This document shows positions 13,532-21,190 of a stretch of DNA of 21,190 bases, piece after piece. The translations under genes were made by a program, and so were the position numbers. Origin of the DNA: GCA-2688775 sp964524225 (GTDB taxonomy: Archaea > Nanobdellota > Nanobdellia > Woesearchaeales > GW2011-AR4); assembly GCA_964524225.1 (NCBI GenBank), contig CAZGEW010000015.1, positions 1 to 21,190 on the forward strand, read 5' to 3'. The notes under the pieces were generated by a model. It did not search any database. It had not been told where the DNA came from and was given only the letters and a program-made list of their open reading frames with translations. How positions within the stretch are numbered: position 1 is the stretch's first letter; the number at the start of each line of letters is the position of its first letter.

Positions 13532-15007
13532 ATGAAAGTATTGCTTGTTAACTGCCCAATAAGGGAGAGAGCACCTCCTTATACTTTGAATCTTGGTTTA
13601 GGGTACCTAACTGCTGTTCTGAGAAAGGCTAACCATGAAGTCGAAATGTTGGATATTAATGGTTATCGTTATGATAGAGATCAAGTGGAGGAGAATATAA
13701 AAGAACTGAATTTTGATATGGTGTGTACTGGCGGTATCATTACAATGTATAAATATCTAAAGTTTCTTACTGCAGCTCTTAAGAAATATCACCCAGAAAA
13801 ACCTATCGTTTTAGGTGGTAACATAGCAGATGAAATCCCCCACCTTCTCTTTAAGCATACAAAAGCTGATGTCCTTATGCTTGGTGAAACTGAAGTGACT
13901 ATTTGCGAGCTTGCTGATGCTCTTGAAAAGAATACACCAATAAAAAATGTTGATGGGTTGGCTTATATGGAAAATGGAAGCATAACTTACACTGCAACAA
14001 GAGAATTAATAGATAATATCGATTCTATACCTTTCCCAGAATATGATTTATTCCCAGTTGAAACTTACATGGCAAATTATAAAGAGATTTCAAAAAATTA
14101 CAGAGTTATACCAATGATTATTACAAGAGGGTGCCCTTTTGTTTGTAAGTTTTGCTATCATTCATTTATGAATAAAAAGGCAAGATTTAGGAGCGCTGAT
14201 AACATAATTGCCGAGATGAAAATTATGAAGGAAAAATATAAGATAAATGGAATACAGTTTTATGATGATTTATTTTTACTAAATAGGAAAATAGTTGAAG
14301 AGCTGTGTGAAAAAATGATAGGAGAGAAATTAAATTTAAAATGGCATTGTCTCACAAGACTGGAATTTATTGATGAAAAATTAATTTTGAAAATGAGGAA
14401 AGCAGGTTGTTTTTCAATATCCTACGGAATTGAGAGCGGAAGTCAAACGATACTAGATAATATGAAAAAAGGTATAAATATACAGAAAGCAAAAGAACTA
14501 TATAAAAGAATCAAAAGTTTAGGCTTAAAATCAGCTGGAACTTTGATGGTAGGTTACCCTGGTGAAAATATGAAAACTATAAGAGAAAGTGTTGATTTTT
14601 GTAAGGAAGTAGGATTGCCTGCGCAATTTTTCTTTGCAACACCTTTTCCAGGAACGCCTTTATGGGAGGAATGGAAACATAAAATTAAGAATGAAGATGA
14701 ATATGTTGAAAAGCTTACGGATGTTTCTGATTTAATTATTAATATGACAGATTTTACAGATGAAGAGCTTATTAATATAAGGGATAGTATAGAACGTGAA
14801 CTAAGGTTTTACTGCTATTCTAGACCATGGATTCTAGCAAGATTGATTAAAGAATACTATGAATGGTGGGGATTTAAGCATACTGTAAGAGGTGTTTTGA
14901 GAAAGTTATATAGTTTGTTACCATTTACAAGAATCCCGCATCCCAGCTATTCAAGAAGAAATTCAGAAAATAACAATCTAAAAAATGTTGAAATGCAGCC
15001 ACAATAA
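13532..15007 (+). CDS. B12-binding-domain radical SAM protein
   Basis: A 491-residue protein with an N-terminal cobalamin-binding-like Rossmann domain (about 1-130; NLGLGYLTAVLRKANHEVE, later GGNIADEIP and LGETE). A radical SAM barrel follows, with the cluster motif CPFVCKFC (C201, C205, C208), and further family motifs are FYDDLF, GIESGSQTILDNMKKG and TLMVGYPGE. The typical DxHxxG cobalamin histidine motif is not seen. Relatives include methyltransferases and cyclases acting on unactivated carbons; the substrate here is unknown. Its position at the edge of the glycan region suggests lipid or sugar modification. The ATG at 13532 follows a weak AGGA. Confidence 0.88.
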   Translation: MKVLLVNCPIRERAPPYTLNLGLGYLTAVLRKANHEVEMLDINGYRYDRDQVEENIKELNFDMVCTGGIITMYKYLKFLTAALKKYHPEKPIVLGGNIADEIPHLLFKHTKADVLMLGETEVTICELADALEKNTPIKNVDGLAYMENGSITYTATRELIDNIDSIPFPEYDLFPVETYMANYKEISKNYRVIPMIITRGCPFVCKFCYHSFMNKKARFRSADNIIAEMKIMKEKYKINGIQFYDDLFLLNRKIVEELCEKMIGEKLNLKWHCLTRLEFIDEKLILKMRKAGCFSISYGIESGSQTILDNMKKGINIQKAKELYKRIKSLGLKSAGTLMVGYPGENMKTIRESVDFCKEVGLPAQFFFATPFPGTPLWEEWKHKIKNEDEYVEKLTDVSDLIINMTDFTDEELINIRDSIERELRFYCYSRPWILARLIKEYYEWWGFKHTVRGVLRKLYSLLPFTRIPHPSYSRRNSENNNLKNVEMQPQ

Positions 15008-15035
15008 ATAATAAATCTTTTTCAACACTAAAGGC

Positions 15036-16988
15036 TTATTTTTTTTGAAAGAATTGATTTAATATATTTAGAAATCTCCCTGTTGATTTTCCATCAATTG
15101 CGTAATAATAATCTCTAATAAACTTTTTTCTAATGCCTCTCATTTTTCTTATAGTTGATTGGCTGTACAAACTTTTTGCAATGGCGTCTTTGAGCTCGAG
15201 TTCATTTTTGGCATGCAGAAATGCTTTGCCCCTCAAACGGCCAAAAAAATCATAATTTTCAACAAGATTTACCTGGATAACTGGCTTGTCCATCATCAAA
15301 GCTTCTAGCATTACTGTTGAGCTAACAGAAAGCAGGAGATCGGAGCTATACAATAGTTCATACAGGTCAATTTCCTTAGTAACTAAAGCTTTAAATTTCA
15401 TATCTCGCAACACACTAACATAAAAGTCTTTATTATCATTTGGATGTAATTTTATAACTAGTGCTAAATTTCTAAAGTTTTTTAAACATGATGTAATGGC
15501 TTGAAGCGTGAGTCGTGATTCAGAAAGATTTTTTAGAGGTTGAGACGCAAAAACCACCAATTTTTTATTAAAATTTATCCCTAATTTATTGAACATCTCT
15601 TTTTTCAAATAAGTTTTTCTCTGCTCGAAGAGAATATCTGTGCGAGGCTGACCAGTTACAGCAATATGCTCTGCACTGTATCTTCCATTGTTTATCAACA
15701 ATTCCTTGAATTTTCTTCCATAAACTGCAGTTTTATCTGCCAAATAACATTCAAGTTCTTTGTCCTTGCTGTATAAATCATCTTTGCTGTATGAGTAAGA
15801 GATGTGCATTGGATGGATAACTCCGTGCTGCAATGCCAAAGAAGGAACATTGCTAAGCTTCGCTCCGAAAACTAAAAATCTGGAAGTGCCATTTTCATCA
15901 ATTGCTATGACTCCGTCAATGTTGTATCTGCCAATAATCTTCCTGGCAATTTCCAAATTTCTTGCAGCTCCAATAAATGAATCAACTTCATTTAAAAAAT
16001 AAGATTTCAGCTTTGGTTTAAGGATCGAGAATAAGTTTACATTGTCGCAGGTCAAAAATTTACTTAAGTTACCTGATATCTCAAGCCTTTTCCACTCTTT
16101 TCTTAATTTTGACCCAAGTGAAGCTAGTTTTCTTCTAATGTTCAAATCAAAGAAGCAATCAAAAATGAAATAGTCATAGGGCATAAAAGGCTTTTTTTTG
16201 AATTTGATTCCTTTCCAAGCAGCACTAGCGTTAATGGCAACATCCAAAGGAAGGATATTGTATTTTTTACATCTCGTAAGTTCTCTTAGAATAGTATAGG
16301 AATTTGCATCGCCTTTAATATCTGAAGCGATAGTTGTCCACAAGTGCGATTGTGTAAATAATAAAATATTTTTCTTGCCTGTTTTAACATTGATTCCGAA
16401 AGACCTCACGAAACCTTGAAAAGTCCGAATGAGCCTTGGAAAATTTTTTGAAACAATTTCGATTTTTTTATTGAAACCCCCTCTCAAAGAAAAACTATCG
16501 AAGTTTTTGAAAGAAAGTGAAGTTCTTGTGTTTCTTATTGCTTCTTTCACTATTGCTGCAAATTCTTCGTCACGGCTTATAATCATAAAATTCTGAACTT
16601 TTTGATCTATGGTTAGGCTTTTTATGGTTAACACATCTTTCATAACCCTCACGAAATGTTCATACAATCCCTGCCTAACAAACCACCACAAAGAGCAGCC
16701 ATCATATTCTAAAATTTTGATCAGTGATTTATTGTCATATATGGTGAAATGAGGAAATGATTTAATCAATTCCAGAAGATACCTTCTTACTGGGTTAAAA
16801 TCAATTTTTTTTAAATAATCACTAATCAAAATGTATTTTGCTTTAATCCCGCTGAAATAAAGTTCAAAAGACTTGTCCCACAGCACAAAAGTTAATTTTT
16901 CCAATTTAAGAGATTTGTTCCTAACCAGTCTTTTTGCACTTATAAGATCGTCATTATTCCTAACGAATACATAAGTTAATTCATACAT
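15036..16988 (-). CDS. Polysaccharide / glycerophosphate transferase-like GT-B protein
   Basis: A 650-residue protein whose C-terminal half (from about residue 350) resembles the CDP-glycerol glycerophosphotransferase and capsule-polysaccharide GT-B group. Motifs include ALQHGVIHPMH, a VTGQPRTD segment, VVFASQP, LVIKLHPND, and the nucleotide-binding SVSSTVMLEALMMDKPVIQV. The N-terminal half is basic and unassigned. I prefer the ATG at 16988 over one at 17048, because a TTTATAAA core (17011-17018) is centred 26.5 bp upstream of it. It faces the radical SAM gene tail-to-tail with a 28-bp gap. A role in making a surface polymer is likely; the donor and acceptor are not predictable. Confidence 0.75.
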   Translation of the reverse strand: MYELTYVFVRNNDDLISAKRLVRNKSLKLEKLTFVLWDKSFELYFSGIKAKYILISDYLKKIDFNPVRRYLLELIKSFPHFTIYDNKSLIKILEYDGCSLWWFVRQGLYEHFVRVMKDVLTIKSLTIDQKVQNFMIISRDEEFAAIVKEAIRNTRTSLSFKNFDSFSLRGGFNKKIEIVSKNFPRLIRTFQGFVRSFGINVKTGKKNILLFTQSHLWTTIASDIKGDANSYTILRELTRCKKYNILPLDVAINASAAWKGIKFKKKPFMPYDYFIFDCFFDLNIRRKLASLGSKLRKEWKRLEISGNLSKFLTCDNVNLFSILKPKLKSYFLNEVDSFIGAARNLEIARKIIGRYNIDGVIAIDENGTSRFLVFGAKLSNVPSLALQHGVIHPMHISYSYSKDDLYSKDKELECYLADKTAVYGRKFKELLINNGRYSAEHIAVTGQPRTDILFEQRKTYLKKEMFNKLGINFNKKLVVFASQPLKNLSESRLTLQAITSCLKNFRNLALVIKLHPNDNKDFYVSVLRDMKFKALVTKEIDLYELLYSSDLLLSVSSTVMLEALMMDKPVIQVNLVENYDFFGRLRGKAFLHAKNELELKDAIAKSLYSQSTIRKMRGIRKKFIRDYYYAIDGKSTGRFLNILNQFFQKK

Positions 16989-17010
16989 TACACAAACAAA
17001 ATTACACTTT

Positions 17011-17020
17011 TTTATAAAAC
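17011..17020 (-). promoter_or_regulatory. TATA box of the transferase gene
   Basis: TTTATAAA at 17011-17018, centred 26.5 bp from the ATG at 16988. It decides the start codon for that gene. Confidence 0.55.
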
Positions 17021-17130
17021 TTACTGAGATCCTCAACTTGAAGCACACATAGTTGCTCTAGTCCATTAAAGAAAGCCCGGCATCATACACAATATCAAAG
17101 AATTAATCAGAAGGAACACAAAAGCATAAT

Positions 17131-17171
17131 AATTTATATAAAGAAAATAATTAAGACAAAATAAGGTGATC
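17131..17171 (+). promoter_or_regulatory. Promoter and Shine-Dalgarno of the NeuA-like gene
   Basis: A TATA-like box (TTTATATAAAG, about 17133-17143) lies about 39 bp before the ATG, leaving a short leader. GGTGATC (17165-17171) sits 4 nt before the ATG at 17176 and matches the conserved 3' end of 16S rRNA. This gene is thus leadered, unlike the leaderless genes in the window. Confidence 0.6.
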
Positions 17172-17175
17172 AAAA

Positions 17176-17886
17176 ATGCACAAAGGCAATAGCATTGTTA
17201 CAATCATTCCTGCAAGAAGCGGAAGCAAGTCGCTTCATAAAAAAAATATAAGACTGCTTGGCAACAGACCGCTCATTGCATATTCTATAGAATATTCATT
17301 AAAATGCAAGATTGTCGACAGGACAATTGTTTCAACTGACGACAAGGAAACAGCACAAATTGCCAAGCGCTATGGTGCTGAGGTGCCATTTTTTAGGCCA
17401 AAAAAATATGCCCAAGATACGTCAAGAGACTTTTCTTTTATGATGCATAGTGCGCTATGGCTTAAGAAGAATGAAAATTTTGTACCAAATTTCCTAGTGC
17501 TCTTAAGGCCGACATCTCCGTTCAGGCCAAAAGGCTTGATTGAAAGAGGAATTTCCATGCTTATAGAAACCAAGAATGCTGATTCTATTCGTTCAGTTGC
17601 ATTATGTGATGAGCATCCATATAAAATGTGGAAAGTGCAAGGCAATTTTATGAAGCCCCTTGCTGGAAAAAATATTTATGAGCCCTATAATCTTCCAAGG
17701 CAGCTTCTTCCAAAGATTTACTATCAAACTGGGGACCTTGAAATCGTAAGGTCTTCAACATTATTCAAAAAGCGGTCTGTTTCGGGTGATAATATTATCC
17801 CATTAATTATAGACAAGAAAAAGATGATTGATATAGATGATCTGAAGGACTTTGAAAAAGCAGAAAGTAAAACCAAGAAAAGCTAA
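17176..17886 (+). CDS. CMP-nonulosonate (acylneuraminate) cytidylyltransferase, NeuA-like
   Basis: A 236-residue nucleotidyltransferase expected to activate a sialic-acid-like nine-carbon sugar with CTP. The N-terminal CTP-binding motif IIPARSGSKSLHKKN (10-24) and GNRPLIAYSIE are diagnostic. VSTDDKETAQIAKRYGAEVPFFRP, LLRPTSPFR and the late QTGDLEI segment continue the family pattern. Length is normal for the catalytic domain alone. The ATG at 17176 has a strong Shine-Dalgarno. The next gene starts 1 bp after its stop. The precise sugar (neuraminic, legionaminic or pseudaminic type) cannot be told, and no NeuB is in the window. Related CMP-KDO synthetases are less likely because the RSGSK signature fits NeuA. 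Confidence 0.85.
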   Translation: MHKGNSIVTIIPARSGSKSLHKKNIRLLGNRPLIAYSIEYSLKCKIVDRTIVSTDDKETAQIAKRYGAEVPFFRPKKYAQDTSRDFSFMMHSALWLKKNENFVPNFLVLLRPTSPFRPKGLIERGISMLIETKNADSIRSVALCDEHPYKMWKVQGNFMKPLAGKNIYEPYNLPRQLLPKIYYQTGDLEIVRSSTLFKKRSVSGDNIIPLIIDKKKMIDIDDLKDFEKAESKTKKS

Positions 17887-17887
17887 A

Positions 17888-18844
17888 ATGAAAATACTAG
17901 TTGCAGGGATTGGCTCTATCGGAAGAAGGCACGTTCATAATCTTCTTAGCCTTGGATATAAAGACATTCTGCTTTACAGAACTGGAAAGCATACAATTGA
18001 GGATGATGAAAAAATAAAGAATCTTAAAACTTTTTGTGATTTGAATAAAGCACTTGCTTTAAATCCTGATGTTGCTTTTATTACAAATCCTACATCATTG
18101 CATGTATCTGTTGCAATAAAATGTGCACAAAAAGGCTGTGACTTGTTTATGGAAAAACCTATCTCTAACAGCCTTCAAGGGCTTAACCAATTAATAAAAA
18201 TTGTCAAAAGCAAAAAGCTGGTAACGCTTATGGGCTGCCAATTCAGATTCCATCCATTAATACAAAAAATAAAAGAAATGATAACAGAAAAAAAGCTCGG
18301 TAGGGTTGTTTATGCACGGGCTGAAATGAGCGAATATTTGCCTGACTGGCATCCTTGGGAAAATTACAAGATAGGATATTCTGCAAGAAAAGACCTTGGC
18401 GGGGGGGTTGTTTTAACACAAATTCATCCAATCGATTACTTGTATTGGTTTTTTGGAAAGGTTGAAGAAGTAAAATCAATTTATGCCAGTGCAAGTGATT
18501 TGCAACTTGAAGTTGAAGATGTTGCGGAAATAGTATTAAAATTTGAAAATGGAGTTATAGGCAATGTTCACGTTGACTACATTCAAAAGCCAAGAGTGCA
18601 TCAAGCAATGATTTTAGGCTTGAGAGGGAGAATTTCCTGGGATTGCCATGCCAAGAACATGGTCATTGCAGATAGAGGTGGCAAAGAAAAAATAATTAAT
18701 GATCCAAAAGATTTTGATAGGAATACTATGTTCATAGAAGAAGTAAAGCATTTTCTCGATTGTGTTGACAATAGAAAGCCGACTATAAACCCTGTTGAAC
18801 AGGGAATTGATGTCCTCAAAGCTGCATTAAAAGCAAAGAATTAA
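17888..18844 (+). CDS. Gfo/Idh/MocA family sugar oxidoreductase
   Basis: A 318-residue NAD(P)-dependent dehydrogenase. The N-terminal Rossmann motif is GIGSIGRRHVHNL (6-18), with NPTSLH and the family EKP motif (MEKPIS) after it. The C-terminal alpha/beta domain begins around residue 125 and includes GGGVVLTQIHPIDYL with the probable catalytic histidine. I chose the ATG at 17888 over an upstream in-frame one that would overlap the NeuA-like gene. The 1-bp gap indicates co-translation. Members paired with CMP-sugar synthetases usually modify a sugar on the same pathway. It ends 1 bp from the convergent SDR gene. Confidence 0.85.
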   Translation: MKILVAGIGSIGRRHVHNLLSLGYKDILLYRTGKHTIEDDEKIKNLKTFCDLNKALALNPDVAFITNPTSLHVSVAIKCAQKGCDLFMEKPISNSLQGLNQLIKIVKSKKLVTLMGCQFRFHPLIQKIKEMITEKKLGRVVYARAEMSEYLPDWHPWENYKIGYSARKDLGGGVVLTQIHPIDYLYWFFGKVEEVKSIYASASDLQLEVEDVAEIVLKFENGVIGNVHVDYIQKPRVHQAMILGLRGRISWDCHAKNMVIADRGGKEKIINDPKDFDRNTMFIEEVKHFLDCVDNRKPTINPVEQGIDVLKAALKAKN

Positions 18845-18845
18845 T

Positions 18846-19634
18846 TCACCAAATTGTAAATCCACCATCAACAACTAAATTATGGCCTGTAATGTAAGAT
18901 GAAGCGTCAGAAATTAGGAAAATAACAGCTCCAACAATATCATCAATTCTCGCCATTCTTCCAAGGGGCGTTTTATTGATATAATTTTTTACAAAGAATT
19001 CTTTTTGGTTGTTGAAAATTCCTCCAGGGCTTATCGCATTCACTCTTATGTTAAATTCAGCCAAGTAGGTGGCGAGGTATTCTGTGAAATTTATTACCCC
19101 AGCTTTAGTCATTCCATAAATCTCAGAGCAGTTCACGCCAGAGTCTCCATAAATTCTTTTATCTGGAGAGACAATGCCATATATGGATGCAATATTTACA
19201 ATGCTTCCCCTTCCTTTTTTTTTCATAAACTCAGCTGCAAATTTTGAGCATAAGATTGTGCCCTTGATATTTACATCAACTATCTTTTGAATTTCCTCAA
19301 CAGTCCTGTCTTCAAATTTTGTGTGCACAAAAAGCCCCGCATTATTGATTAATGCGTCTATTCCGCCAAAATGCTTGATAACATTCTTTATCGTATCTTT
19401 AACAGATTTCTCGTCAGAAACATCACATCTCAATCCAAATGCAGAATTCTCTTTGTCCTTATTAATTTTATTCGCTGCTTCTCGGCATTTTTTTCCGTCT
19501 AAATCTGTAATAACAATCTTTGCTCCTTGCTCAACCAAAGCTTTAACAAGACCGTTGCCTAATAGCCCAAGAGCGCCTGTTATAATGACAACTTTTCCTT
19601 TTATGTCAAAAAAATTTTTGTTGTGTTTGTCCAA
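18846..19634 (-). CDS. Short-chain dehydrogenase/reductase
   Basis: A 262-residue classical SDR. The cofactor motif TGALGLLGNG lies near residues 19-28, an NNAG motif near 91, the catalytic Ser in the VNIASIYG segment, and YGMTKAG contains the YxxxK pair. It ends SSYITGHNLVVDGGFTIW, normal for the family. The start is a TTG at 19634, supported by GGGTG (19642-19646) with a 7-nt gap, the same signal used by the GTG start at 10187. Its tail abuts the Gfo/Idh gene, suggesting a shared sugar pathway. SDRs of this kind occur in nonulosonate clusters, but the substrate is unknown. Confidence 0.87.
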   Translation of the reverse strand: MDKHNKNFFDIKGKVVIITGALGLLGNGLVKALVEQGAKIVITDLDGKKCREAANKINKDKENSAFGLRCDVSDEKSVKDTIKNVIKHFGGIDALINNAGLFVHTKFEDRTVEEIQKIVDVNIKGTILCSKFAAEFMKKKGRGSIVNIASIYGIVSPDKRIYGDSGVNCSEIYGMTKAGVINFTEYLATYLAEFNIRVNAISPGGIFNNQKEFFVKNYINKTPLGRMARIDDIVGAVIFLISDASSYITGHNLVVDGGFTIW

Positions 19635-19795
19635 ATTGTTACACCCTTAAGTTAAATTCTTGATAAAATTATGACTTCAGGTTAAGTATTCTTGTTATTC
19701 ATGAGCTTCAAAAATAAAACCACTTATTTAATTGTTTTGGTTTTTTTGTGAACGCCAATGAAATGTTCATGAGCATAATAATTCTTGTTTAATTA

Positions 19796-19961
19796 GGCTT
19801 CATCCAAAAAATCTCCTTTCAGTCGGGTTGCCATCGGTTCGGCTGCGCTTCTCTAAGCGTTTACTGACATTCCCCGTAAGGGACATCCCCCTTGTCAGTT
19901 GGCTGTCTTTGGCAATTAGCCTCACAAATTGATGGCAACCTTCATTTTTTGGATGAAGCTC
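19796..19961. mobile_element. Inverted-repeat element with 8-bp flanking duplications (MITE-like or structured RNA)
   Basis: A 16-bp perfect inverted repeat marks the ends (19797-19812 and 19944-19959, starting GCTTCATCC). A second perfect 10-bp pair lies inside (GGTTGCCATC at 19826-19835 and its complement at 19931-19940). TTTAATTA flanks both sides (19788-19795 and 19962-19969), like a target-site duplication. The interior holds small hairpins, including CGCTT/AAGCG, TGACA (19865-19869) with TGTCA (19893-19897), and CAATT/AATTG. It has no coding capacity and is less AT-rich than its surroundings. A non-autonomous transposable element fits best; a structured RNA or a solo transposon end is possible. 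The rest of 19635-19787 shows nothing identifiable. Confidence 0.5.
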
Positions 19962-19973
19962 TTTAATTAGAAA

Positions 19974-19986
19974 TAAATTTAAATAA
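19974..19986 (+). promoter_or_regulatory. TATA box of gmd
   Basis: A TTTAAA core (19978-19983) is centred 27.5 bp before the ATG at 20008 and 24.5 bp before the one at 20005, favouring the former. It lies only a few bases beyond the inverted-repeat element. Confidence 0.45.
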
Positions 19987-20007
19987 CAATCTACTCCGCT
20001 TTCAATG

Positions 20008-21069
20008 ATGAGGAAGGTTGCACTGATTACAGGAGTTACTGGCCAGGATGGTTCTTATCTTGCTGAATTTTTGCTTGAAAAAGGATATATAGTCCATGGA
20101 ATAGCAAGAAGATCAAGCTCTTTCAATAGGGAAAGGTTGAGCTCTTTCTATGATTCTAATGAAGGAGAAGGCGATATGGTGCTGCATTACGGCGATATGA
20201 CGGATTCAAGCTCAATTTTGAAAATATTACAAACGACACAGCCTGATGAGATTTACCAATTGGCAGCCCAAAGCCATGTCAAGGTTTCTTTTGAGGTTCC
20301 GGAATACACAGCGAATGCTGATGCTGTTGGCAACCTGAGAATTTTAGAAGCAATAAGAATATTGGGGATGATAAAAAAAGTCAAATTTTATAATGCTTCA
20401 ACAAGTGAACTATACGGTAAGACCCAGGAGGTGCCACAAACAGAAAAGACGCCTTTTCATCCAAAAAGCCCTTATGCAACAGCAAAACTTTATTCTCATT
20501 GGATTACCACCAATTACAGAGAGGCATATGGTTTGTTTGCATGTAATGGAATTCTTTTTAATCACGAGTCAGAGCGAAGAGGAGAGGATTTTGTATCAAA
20601 AAAGATTACTCAGCAGGTTGCAAAGATAAAATTAGGTTTGGACAATGAGCTTGTTCTTGGTAATCTTGATGCGAAAAGAGACTGGGGTTATGCGCCTGAA
20701 TACGTTGAGGCAATGTGGCTTATGCTGCAACAAAAAGAGCCCGAAGATTTTGTAATAGCCACAGGGGAGTCCCATACTGTAAGGGAGTTTGTGGAAAAAG
20801 CTTTTAGTGTAGCTGCCATTGAAATTAGGTGGAAAGGCAATGGGGTAAATGAAAAAGGCATAAACCCTAAGACCGGCGAAGAATTGGTAAAAGTCAATCC
20901 CAGGTATTTTAGACCAGCAGAAGTTGACGAACTAGTAGGAGACGCTACTAATGCTCGAAAAAAACTCGGTTGGAAAGCCAAGATTAAATTTGATGAACTT
21001 GTTCAGCTCATGGTCAATTATGATATTAAGAAATTCTCTCAACAAGCAACTGAAAAAAATAGTTTTTGA
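20008..21069 (+). CDS. gmd: GDP-mannose 4,6-dehydratase
   Basis: About 353 residues. This enzyme converts GDP-mannose to GDP-4-keto-6-deoxymannose, the entry to GDP-fucose, GDP-rhamnose and related sugars. The N-terminus carries the extended-SDR motif ALITGVTGQDGSYLAEFLL and the Gmd-specific RRSSSFN. Catalytic residues are in STSELYGK and SPYATAKLY (YxxxK). The diagnostic NHESERRGEDFVSKKI block, LGNLDAKRDWGYAPEYVEAM, and the C-terminal NPRYFRPAEVDELVGD all match the family. Tandem ATGs at 20005 and 20008 are possible; the TATA spacing favours the second. It probably starts a downstream glycan operon that continues past the window. Confidence 0.95.
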   Translation: MRKVALITGVTGQDGSYLAEFLLEKGYIVHGIARRSSSFNRERLSSFYDSNEGEGDMVLHYGDMTDSSSILKILQTTQPDEIYQLAAQSHVKVSFEVPEYTANADAVGNLRILEAIRILGMIKKVKFYNASTSELYGKTQEVPQTEKTPFHPKSPYATAKLYSHWITTNYREAYGLFACNGILFNHESERRGEDFVSKKITQQVAKIKLGLDNELVLGNLDAKRDWGYAPEYVEAMWLMLQQKEPEDFVIATGESHTVREFVEKAFSVAAIEIRWKGNGVNEKGINPKTGEELVKVNPRYFRPAEVDELVGDATNARKKLGWKAKIKFDELVQLMVNYDIKKFSQQATEKNSF

Positions 21070-21169
21070 TTAGTTTTTGCATGCTTGTTACCAGTCAAAA
21101 TAAATGATTCAAGTAATTCTGAGATATTTGCAATATGTAACCCTAAAAATCATGCTGAAAGAGTGATTT

Positions 21170-21190
21170 ATGTCGCTGACTAAAATAAGG
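21170..21190 (+). CDS. Possible start of a further gene (cut by window end)
   Basis: An ATG at 21170 opens a frame MSLTKIR that runs off the window, with GAGTGAT a few bases upstream as a possible Shine-Dalgarno. Too short to identify. Confidence 0.3.

Noticed and set aside
16989..17048. 20-residue N-terminal extension of the transferase-like protein
   Set aside because: It would place the TATA box inside the coding region; the 26.5-bp spacing supports the ATG at 16988.
17852..17887. Upstream start of the Gfo/Idh gene overlapping the NeuA-like gene
   Set aside because: The added residues are Lys-rich and not family-like; the ATG at 17888 starts directly at the Rossmann fold.
1..21190. CRISPR arrays, rRNA genes or complete insertion sequences
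   Set aside because: No regularly spaced repeats, rRNA signatures or transposase genes are seen.

Overview
The window is archaeal, AT-rich, and most likely from a DPANN lineage (Woesearchaeota/Pacearchaeota-like). The evidence is an archaeal DRG-type GTPase, HtpX, a Hef helicase-nuclease and an archaeal RNase J. Many promoters show a TATA core centred about 26-27 bp before the start codon, implying leaderless transcripts. There are also several small coiled-coil and membrane proteins of the kind common in these small-genome archaea. The lineage is inferred from gene style, not from a marker tree.

Layout. 1-755: 3' part of a DRG GTPase. 799-1647: htpX. 1655-5014 (minus): a cysteine-rich membrane protein, then hef. 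5107-6999 (minus): an operon of an M50-like membrane protein with a degenerate zinc motif, a small membrane protein and a lipoprotein-like protein with a cupredoxin-like domain. 7041-8737 (minus): a conserved hypothetical, scpB, and a 46-residue zinc-ribbon protein. A single palindromic TATA box lies exactly midway between this operon and the divergent PhoU-like (DUF47) gene at 8790. 9433-10056 (minus): an anchored secreted protein. 10187-11502: three coiled-coil genes that look like paralogous parts of one assembly.

The most striking item is at 11572-11801: a 230-nt tRNA-Leu(CAA) gene interrupted by five introns, each bounded by a bulge-helix-bulge-like structure. Removing them leaves an 84-nt class II tRNA in six exons, three of them only 7-9 nt long. 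RNase J follows at 12093.

From 13532 to the end the window becomes a surface-glycan region: a B12-type radical SAM protein, a polysaccharide-transferase-like protein, a CMP-nonulosonate (NeuA-like) cytidylyltransferase, a Gfo/Idh/MocA oxidoreductase, a short-chain dehydrogenase and GDP-mannose 4,6-dehydratase. A 166-bp inverted-repeat element with apparent 8-bp target duplications lies just upstream of the gmd promoter. Together these genes suggest activated acidic and deoxy sugars made for S-layer, glycoprotein or exopolysaccharide decoration.

Genes inside operons and several downstream starts use GGGTG/GGTGATC Shine-Dalgarno sequences, while first genes are usually leaderless.
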